Assembly: GCA_958423465.1 (NCBI GenBank)
Contig: CATZRD010000038.1
Location: 1 to 23,484 of the forward strand
Origin: an uncultured Oscillospiraceae bacterium
GTDB lineage: Bacteria; Bacillota; Clostridia; Oscillospirales; Oscillospiraceae
Direction: 5' to 3'
DNA: 23,484 bases
Shown: positions 22,760 through 23,484 of the stretch, piece after piece
Layout of the letters: each line of letters starts with the position of its first letter
Numbering within the stretch: position 1 is the stretch's first letter
Notes under the pieces: model-generated
What the model was told of the DNA's origin: nothing
Database searches by the model: none
Seen by the model: the letters and a program-made list of their open reading frames with translations, nothing else
Translations under genes and position numbers: made by a program

Positions 22760-23484
22760 TCACGTCCCTCTGATATTATATTCGGTATAGAGATATTTCC
22801 CGTCGTGGTACACATCCCAGGCTTCCACCTCGAACCGGGCCCCCGGCGCGGAGCAGAATACTTGGGTAAGCTGGTCTTCCTGCCAGGGCCAGAACATCTG
22901 CACCGCGTTCTGTGCAGAGATGCCCAGGTGCAGGTTGAGAGCGGGGGCACCATCCGCCCACAGCTCTGGACAGTTCACTGCGGCGTTGTAGATGGTGTAC
23001 TCCATCCGCCGGGTCTCATAGAGGTTTCGAATGTGCAGGTTGTCCCCATATTCACTTTGAAACCGACGCACCTCCGCCTTCGGCAACTCCAGCTCCGGGA
23101 AGCGCGTCTGGTCATAGGCGGGCAGGGGTTCCGGCTCCTCCCACAGACGCAGATCCGTGATCTCATAGGTGGTGCCGTCATCGCAGAGCACCTTGTCCCC
23201 CTCCTTCAGCCGGAGGGGCTCGTCCGACTGGGGGACGGTGACCACCCCGGAGGGGGCGGACACCGCACTTTCCTCTGTGTAAGGGGAGCTGGTGTCTACC
23301 AGGACACGGTTGGCGCCCTGGTCATACGCCACGCCGAAGTCTACCGCCCGGCCGACGTCCCGGAGCTGCACATAGTTGTGGCCATGGATGACATACGCTT
23401 CCAGATCCACCTGCTTGCCGTCTATATAGAAGGTCTGGGTGCTTGGGGCTGCAGTGAGGGCAGCCACCCCCGCCGACGCGGGCC
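22760..23484 (-). CDS. Secreted protein with copper-amine-oxidase-N-like domain, 5' end cut by window
   Basis: At least 241 residues are visible and the frame stays open to the right edge. The first visible residues (PASAGVAALTAAPSTQ) look like the end of a signal peptide, so the real start lies outside; a GTG at 23467 is unlikely to be it. Residues after that (TFYIDGKQVDLEAYVIHGHN, then YVQLRDVGRAV and YDQGANRVLVDT) match the Cu_amine_oxidN1 (PF07833) type of surface domain common in Firmicutes wall proteins. The rest includes LKEGDKVLCDDGTTYEITDL and a C-terminal region (EVEAWDVYHDGKYLYTEYNIR) that I do not recognise. It probably acts at the cell surface. It ends before a strong terminator. 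Confidence 0.7.
   Translation of the reverse strand, partial: PASAGVAALTAAPSTQTFYIDGKQVDLEAYVIHGHNYVQLRDVGRAVDFGVAYDQGANRVLVDTSSPYTEESAVSAPSGVVTVPQSDEPLRLKEGDKVLCDDGTTYEITDLRLWEEPEPLPAYDQTRFPELELPKAEVRRFQSEYGDNLHIRNLYETRRMEYTIYNAAVNCPELWADGAPALNLHLGISAQNAVQMFWPWQEDQLTQVFCSAPGARFEVEAWDVYHDGKYLYTEYNIRGT

Larger units (their letters stand above)
3010..23484 (-). mobile_element. Integrative and conjugative element, conjugation module (partial)
   Basis: A relaxase, MobC-like protein, VirB4, VirB6-like and PrgI-like proteins, a DUF3852 pilin-like protein, an M23 peptidase and a Cna-B adhesin lie on one strand in the order typical of Firmicutes conjugative elements. Neither end is visible: the right part continues past the window and the left is interrupted by the transposon. 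No integrase, VirD4 coupling protein or replication/partition genes are present here, so whether it integrates or replicates as a plasmid cannot be decided. Confidence 0.8.

Overview
The window is most of one minus-strand conjugation module from an integrative and conjugative element (ICE) of a Gram-positive host. A separate transposon lies at its left edge. The GC-rich coding sequence, strong AGGAGG-type ribosome binding sites, giant Cna-B adhesin, DUF3852-like, PrgI-like and DUF6103-like proteins, and MobP-type relaxase suggest a gut Clostridia host of the Oscillospiraceae/Flavonifractor kind. The host is an inference from content; no 16S or core gene is present.

Layout, left to right. (1) About 1-3000 is AT-richer and foreign-looking. 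It holds the start of an IS3-type orfB that runs off the left edge, its orfA with an A8 slippage site, and a 643-aa single-frame IS3-type DD(35)E transposase with several N-terminal DNA-binding-like modules. Beyond the transposase start is an array of TGTC motifs that resolves into four 32-bp tandem units. (2) 3084-4007 encodes a DUF3991/TOPRIM protein, divergent from a mazEF-type toxin-antitoxin pair (4085-4683, the only plus-strand genes). (3) 4730-6609 encodes the relaxase and a MobC-like accessory protein. They are preceded in transcription by a 320-bp non-coding region with direct and inverted repeats, the best oriT candidate. (4) 6930-11038 is a tightly overlapping accessory block: an internally duplicated protein, an ankyrin-like protein, a DUF6103-like protein, an unknown protein and an M23 peptidase. 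(5) 11038-13715 is the energising core: VirB4 ATPase, a small protein that looks like the detached VirB4 N-terminus, and a PrgI-like membrane protein. (6) 13775-15852 holds a tandem ribbon-helix-helix protein with an internal start, and a C5 cytosine methyltransferase encoded as two overlapping genes in different frames. (7) 15849-17092 holds a VirB6-like channel protein and a DUF3852 VirB2-like small membrane protein. (8) 17164-22686 encodes a 1840-aa surface adhesin with 14 Cna-B domains. (9) 22760-23484 is a secreted protein with a copper-amine-oxidase-N-like domain, cut by the right edge.

Most genes from 17092 down to 4730 overlap by 1-14 bp or lie within about 15 bp of each other, so they probably form one long transcript read leftward from a promoter at or beyond the right edge. 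Stem-loops sit before the adhesin, the pilin-like gene and the prgI-like gene, and after the accessory block, and could adjust relative expression. A plausible division of labour is as follows: the adhesin makes contact, M23 opens the wall, the VirB-like proteins form the channel, the relaxase and MobC-like protein process DNA, the methyltransferase protects incoming DNA, and mazEF stabilises the element. VirD4, integrase and replication genes are not in this window.

The most interesting observations are the 32-bp periodic array beside a multi-module transposase, the overlapping two-frame methyltransferase with a well-placed internal ribosome binding site, the internal start in the tandem RHH gene, and the adhesin that stops exactly at an LPRTG motif without a membrane anchor.
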